Source: Psychrobacter sp. bablab_jr014 (GTDB lineage Bacteria; Pseudomonadota; Gammaproteobacteria; Pseudomonadales; Moraxellaceae). From it: a stretch of 64,000 bases of DNA. The notes beneath the pieces are model-generated. The model saw only the letters and a list, made by a program, of their open reading frames with translations. It made no database searches and was not told the DNA's origin. The position numbers and the translations under genes are program-made. Of this stretch, positions 61,031-64,000 are shown in pieces. Position 1 is the first letter of the stretch. Each line of letters opens with the position of its first letter. The stretch is taken from the NCBI RefSeq assembly GCF_016464015.1, contig NZ_JACDXT010000019.1:234261-298260 (forward strand), in the 5' to 3' direction.

Positions 61031-61734
61031 GTAATACCGAAACTATGAATAAACATGACGTAAATAGTAATTTACCAGACGACAACGGCGAGGAGCTGTT
61101 GCCCTCTGATGATCATAACAAAGGCAACATAGATTACTTTAACCACAGTGATCCTCATCATCCAGACCATTTGGATGCGCAGGGAAACAAGGTACTCGGT
61201 TTTTTTGTTTACCTAATGACGGATTTGGTTCTGTTTGCAACGTTTTTTGCCGCTTATGCGGTACTCAAGGTTGGCGTAGCCGATGGACCAAGTCCTAAAG
61301 ACATTTTTGACCTTAAGTTTGTTTTGGTTGAAACGTTCTTGCTACTGATCAGTAGTATTACCTTTGGTTTTGCCATGCTTGGTGCTTATCAAAACAACAT
61401 GTCAAAGCTTAAGCTGTGGTTGATTATTACGGCGCTATTTGGCATGGGCTTTGTTGGGATGGAGGTTTATGAGTTCCATCATCTCATCGTCGAAGGCTTT
61501 GGGCCTGATCGCAGTGCCTTTTTATCGAGCTTCTTTAGTTTGGTAGGTTTGCACGGTATTCACGTCACAGTCGGTATTTGCTGGTTGCTATTTACGTTGT
61601 TCCAGTTAAGCAAATTTGGTCTTTCTGAGCGCATGATGACGCGTTTAAGATGCTTAAGTCTGTTCTGGCACTTTTTGGATATCGTGTGGATTTGCGTCTT
61701 TTCGCTAGTGTATCTGGTAGGAGTGGCAGTATGA
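61027..61734 (+). CDS. cyoC: Cytochrome bo3 ubiquinol oxidase subunit III
   Basis: A 235-residue membrane subunit with five segments, e.g. [20 protein letters not shown] and [20 protein letters not shown]. It stabilises subunit I. The soluble N-terminus is about 30 residues longer than in E. coli and rich in Asp, Asn and His. The ATG overlaps the cyoB stop and has AGGAGA upstream; its own stop overlaps the cyoD start. Confidence 0.95.
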   Translation: MSNTETMNKHDVNSNLPDDNGEELLPSDDHNKGNIDYFNHSDPHHPDHLDAQGNKVLGFFVYLMTDLVLFATFFAAYAVLKVGVADGPSPKDIFDLKFVLVETFLLLISSITFGFAMLGAYQNNMSKLKLWLIITALFGMGFVGMEVYEFHHLIVEGFGPDRSAFLSSFFSLVGLHGIHVTVGICWLLFTLFQLSKFGLSERMMTRLRCLSLFWHFLDIVWICVFSLVYLVGVAV

Positions 61735-62306
61735 AGAATGAAAATTTACATGCAGCCGAACAGGCGCATGCACATGGCGATGTAAGCCACGGCCAGAGCA
61801 GTCACGGTAGTAAAAAGAGCTATATCATCGGCTTTGTATTATCAGTAATCCTGACTATCATTCCTTTTGGACTAGTCATGGGTGAGATGATGTCAGGTAC
61901 TAGCGTGATTTGGATGATTGCTATCTTTGCTGCGGCACAGGTTGCTGTGCAAGTGTACTTCTTCTTGCATGTGGACTTTAGCCCTGAGCAGCGTAATACA
62001 CTCTATAGCTTCTTGTTCACCTTGTTTGTGGTGGCGATTGTGATGATTGGTTCATTGTGGATTATGCATAACGCCAACGAAAACATGATGCCTGGCATGG
62101 GAAAAATGCAGATGGACATGGGCATGAGAATGCCGACCAATGCCGATGGTACACCAAGATTGGATCGTGAGCTTGAAGGTTTTGAAGATAAATTGGATCT
62201 ACCAGAGAACTACCAGCCATCTCATCAAGGTGCGCCTGCTGCTACAGCACAAGAAAATCACTCGGACATTGCTGATCATTCAGACATGACCGATATGCAA
62301 CAGTAA
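61731..62306 (+). CDS. cyoD: Cytochrome bo3 oxidase subunit IV with Met-rich extension
   Basis: A 191-residue subunit IV. Residues about 1-115 match the family: a His-rich start ([20 protein letters not shown]), then three membrane segments ([20 protein letters not shown], an internal one, and [20 protein letters not shown]). Family members such as E. coli CyoD (109 residues) end there. Here about 75 more residues follow, beginning with a Met-rich run ([15 protein letters not shown]) and ending with an acidic His/Asp-rich tail. The ATG at 61731 has TAGGAG upstream and overlaps the cyoC stop. Confidence 0.92.
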   Translation: MKNENLHAAEQAHAHGDVSHGQSSHGSKKSYIIGFVLSVILTIIPFGLVMGEMMSGTSVIWMIAIFAAAQVAVQVYFFLHVDFSPEQRNTLYSFLFTLFVVAIVMIGSLWIMHNANENMMPGMGKMQMDMGMRMPTNADGTPRLDRELEGFEDKLDLPENYQPSHQGAPAATAQENHSDIADHSDMTDMQQ

Positions 62307-62355
62307 GTTCCTACCTTTCTTATGTGCGCGGCAAGCTTGCGTATATAAGTTATCG

Positions 62356-62446
62356 CAAATGTCTGATGATGAGCTTTTATAGACTTTTATATATAGGCTC
62401 ATCATTCCTAAATGGCAATGTTTCACCCATAGGTCTCAGACATTTG
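62356..62446 (+). promoter_or_regulatory. Nested inverted repeats between cyoD and cyoE
   Basis: An 11-bp perfect outer pair CAAATGTCTGA (62356-62366) / TCAGACATTTG (62436-62446) encloses an 8-bp perfect pair TGATGAGC (62367-62374) / GCTCATCA (62397-62404). The left arms abut. It lies 24 bases before the cyoE start and has no T-run, so it is not a simple terminator. Confidence 0.55.
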
Positions 62447-62469
62447 AAGATATTAACTGATGGACTATC

Positions 62470-63372
62470 ATGAATAAACTTGCACAGTTAAAACTCGATG
62501 TCGCCAAACAACCTCTTGTTCAGGTCATCAAGCCTGGCATTGTGTTTGGTAACGCTATCACCGTCTTGGGTGGCTATTTTTTAGCCGCCAAAGGCAACCC
62601 CGATTGGTTGATATTGTTTCAAGCCTTGATTGGGACTTTGACAGTGATAGCGTCTGGTTGTGTAATCAATAACATCATCGATCGTGATATTGACTCGAGA
62701 ATGCAGCGCACCTGTGACCGTGTTTTAGTGACAGGTGAACTCTCTATTGCTGGCGCCATGCTCTATGCAGCCATACTGCTAGGTATCGGGGTCGTATGTT
62801 TGGCCGCTACCACACCATTGGCTTTATACTCAGCGTTGTTTGGTTATGTCGTTTACGTCGGATTTTATAGTCTGTACTTTAAGCGGCACTCCGTTTGGGG
62901 AACGTTCATTGGTAGTTTCTCTGGTGCTATTCCGCCAGTGATTGGCTATGCTGCTTTGACGCCGTCTATTGATGGGGTGTATTGGGTACTGTTTGCCATG
63001 TTTGCTATTTGGCAAATGCCGCATGCTTATGCCATCGCTGTCTTTCGTAAAAAAGACTACAGCGCGGCGAGTATCCCTGTATTACCAGTCAAACGCTCCT
63101 TTAGAACGACGCAGTGGCACATTACGATTAGTATTGCCATTTTCTTAGTCGTGGGCAGTTTGCTCACAGCATTGAACGCAACTGGCTATTGGTATTTGGG
63201 CGTCCATCTGCTGTTGTCAGGCTATTGGTTATTTGTTGCCATGAGACCAATCAAGGTCACCAGTCAACAAGACCAAATCCAGCAACAGATTAAGTGGGCG
63301 TATAAAGTCTTTGGACTGTCCATTATCATCATGATGACGCTATGCTTAATGATGGCGATTGATTACGTATAA
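62470..63372 (+). CDS. cyoE: Protoheme IX farnesyltransferase
   Basis: A 300-residue UbiA-superfamily enzyme that converts heme b to heme o for the bo3 oxidase. The prenyl-diphosphate Mg motif NNIIDRDIDSRMQRTCDRVL and the KPGIVFGNAITVLGGYFLAA start are typical, with about nine membrane segments. The second Asp-rich region is around FRKKDYSAASIPVLPV. It is the last cyo gene, separated from cyoD by 163 bases that contain inverted repeats. Confidence 0.95.
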   Translation: MNKLAQLKLDVAKQPLVQVIKPGIVFGNAITVLGGYFLAAKGNPDWLILFQALIGTLTVIASGCVINNIIDRDIDSRMQRTCDRVLVTGELSIAGAMLYAAILLGIGVVCLAATTPLALYSALFGYVVYVGFYSLYFKRHSVWGTFIGSFSGAIPPVIGYAALTPSIDGVYWVLFAMFAIWQMPHAYAIAVFRKKDYSAASIPVLPVKRSFRTTQWHITISIAIFLVVGSLLTALNATGYWYLGVHLLLSGYWLFVAMRPIKVTSQQDQIQQQIKWAYKVFGLSIIIMMTLCLMMAIDYV

Positions 63373-63409
63373 AGTTGCGTAGTAAAAAATACTGTTAACT
63401 CATACCACC

Positions 63410-63442
63410 AAAAGCCACTAACACGAGTAGTGGCTTTTTTTA
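63410..63442 (+). terminator. cyo operon terminator
   Basis: Perfect 10-bp stem AAAGCCACTA / TAGTGGCTTT with a 7-base loop and a T-run. Confidence 0.92.
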
Positions 63443-63619
63443 TGTCTATGCTTTTAGTATTAGCATTTTAAAATAGTAGTAGCCTCTTAAAAGTATCGCC
63501 AAACCCTGTTTTGCATAACTGTTGTTAAGCCAGTAAAACTATCGAAGTGTATAAACCATTGGAATATCTCTATAATTTGATGTCCGCCAAGGCAGTGAGC
63601 AAGACCCTCGAAATAATCC

Positions 63620-63647
63620 TTGACCCAGTTTTAAATCCGCTTATAAT
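63620..63647 (+). promoter_or_regulatory. rRNA operon promoter P1
   Basis: TTGACC, 16 bases, TATAAT, followed by a GCGTCCC discriminator. It is the first of at least two near-consensus promoters in tandem. Confidence 0.8.
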
Positions 63648-63720
63648 GCGTCCCAGCTGAAAGGGAAGCGGGTTAAGAGAGTAGCCAAGTAAAATATTTG
63701 AATAAAATATCAAATGCTAC

Positions 63721-63748
63721 TTGACACACAAAATAAACTCTCTATAAT
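63721..63748 (+). promoter_or_regulatory. rRNA operon promoter P2
   Basis: TTGACA, 16 bases, TATAAT: both hexamers perfect, followed by ACGCCCC and an ACTGAAGAGG stretch that resembles the P1 downstream region. Confidence 0.88.
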
Positions 63749-63813
63749 ACGCCCCACTGAAGAGGCAAAGCGGCTGTTAAAGAGCTGGTTTGTGAAGTTA
63801 GTAAAAAAAGAGT

Positions 63814-63841
63814 TTGACAGTTTGTGATTTTATGATAGACT
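63814..63841 (+). promoter_or_regulatory. Possible rRNA operon promoter P3
   Basis: TTGACA, 16 bases, TAGACT. The -35 is perfect and the -10 matches four of six positions. The same 16-base spacing as P1 and P2 supports it. Confidence 0.5.
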
Positions 63842-64000
63842 AGTCGGCTCACCCATACAGCGAAGCGTATTAGCTTAGTTATAATGGGTAATAAATATTT
63901 ACTGGACGACAGTGATATTACTTTTTAAAAGCATACTAAAGAACAACTTGTGTGGATTTTTGCTGACACAGAATGTTAGTTATTCAGCCAGTAATGGCAA
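63842..64000 (+). other. Leader of an rRNA operon, cut by the window edge
   Basis: After the promoters comes a leader with AAAGAACAACTTGTGTGG (63938-63955), which recalls the antitermination-leader region that precedes 16S rRNA in gammaproteobacteria. The 16S gene itself is not reached. This assignment is an inference from promoter strength and leader resemblance. Confidence 0.6.

Overview
This window looks like a chromosomal segment of a gammaproteobacterium of the family Moraxellaceae, most likely Psychrobacter. The assignment rests on gene content and order, moderate GC content and protein style: a three-subunit PntAA/PntAB/PntB transhydrogenase, a PyrB plus inactive-dihydroorotase pair, a YceD-RpmF-FabD-FabG-AcpP group and a cyoABCDE oxidase. 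It is recognition by eye; no database search was run. The window is dense ordinary chromosome with no phage, plasmid, CRISPR array or tRNA gene that I can see.

Layout. 1-6361 is the end of the spc ribosomal-protein operon (rplF', rplR, rpsE, rpmD, rplO, secY, rpmJ) and the alpha operon (rpsM, rpsK, rpsD, rpoA, rplQ), closed by a strong terminator. 6416-12562 has yciO, epmC, yceD-rpmF, the fatty-acid genes fabD-fabG-acpP and a Kbp-like LysM protein. 12596-16141 has queG, nnr and a small exported DUF4124 protein. 16859-20348 is the branched-chain amino acid set ilvB-ilvH-ilvC behind a long structured leader. 20605-24249 has a small membrane protein, a cold-shock protein with a long 5' UTR, and etfB-etfA. 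24375-24825 is a deletion scar joining the ends of a lysR gene and an eamA gene. 24873-29954 has a TrmH-type methyltransferase, fbp, pyrB, an inactive dihydroorotase homologue and a DUF2127 protein. 30092-34611 is a leftward run of three membrane proteins (CPA1 antiporter, DUF2254, YihY). 34866-41880 has wrbA, DUF2069, DUF3108, heat-shock groES-groEL, an Lrp regulator divergent from an EamA exporter, and yaaA. 42160-45592 is the pnt operon flanked by two inverted copies of the same 174-bp MITE-like repeat. 45687-46544 has a thioesterase and a PhzF remnant. 46717-52372 is a fructose phosphotransferase operon in which one protein carries EIIA, HPr and Enzyme I. 52694-52806 is a second kind of small inverted-repeat element, followed by an isolated iscX. 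53275-57170 has dapE, a 2OG-Fe(II) oxygenase, rlmJ and pssA. 57981-63372 is cyoABCDE. 63620-64000 is the promoter and leader region of an rRNA operon whose 16S gene lies just beyond the window.

How the parts fit together. Most of the window is core housekeeping: translation, transcription, fatty acid and phospholipid synthesis, Ile/Val and pyrimidine synthesis, NADPH/NADH balance (pnt), electron entry from flavin dehydrogenases (etf) and terminal oxidation (cyo). The fructose PTS brings in sugar as fructose 1-phosphate and FruK makes fructose 1,6-bisphosphate, the substrate of Fbp encoded elsewhere in the window.

The least ordinary signals are: the paired 174-bp repeats around pnt; the 113-bp repeat before iscX; the lysR/eamA deletion scar and the PhzF remnant next to the fru operon; a methionine-rich C-terminal extension on CyoD; nested inverted repeats between cyoD and cyoE; a 15-bp hairpin upstream of cyoA; and tandem rrn promoters. 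I did not find a clear multi-gene novel defence or biosynthetic system.
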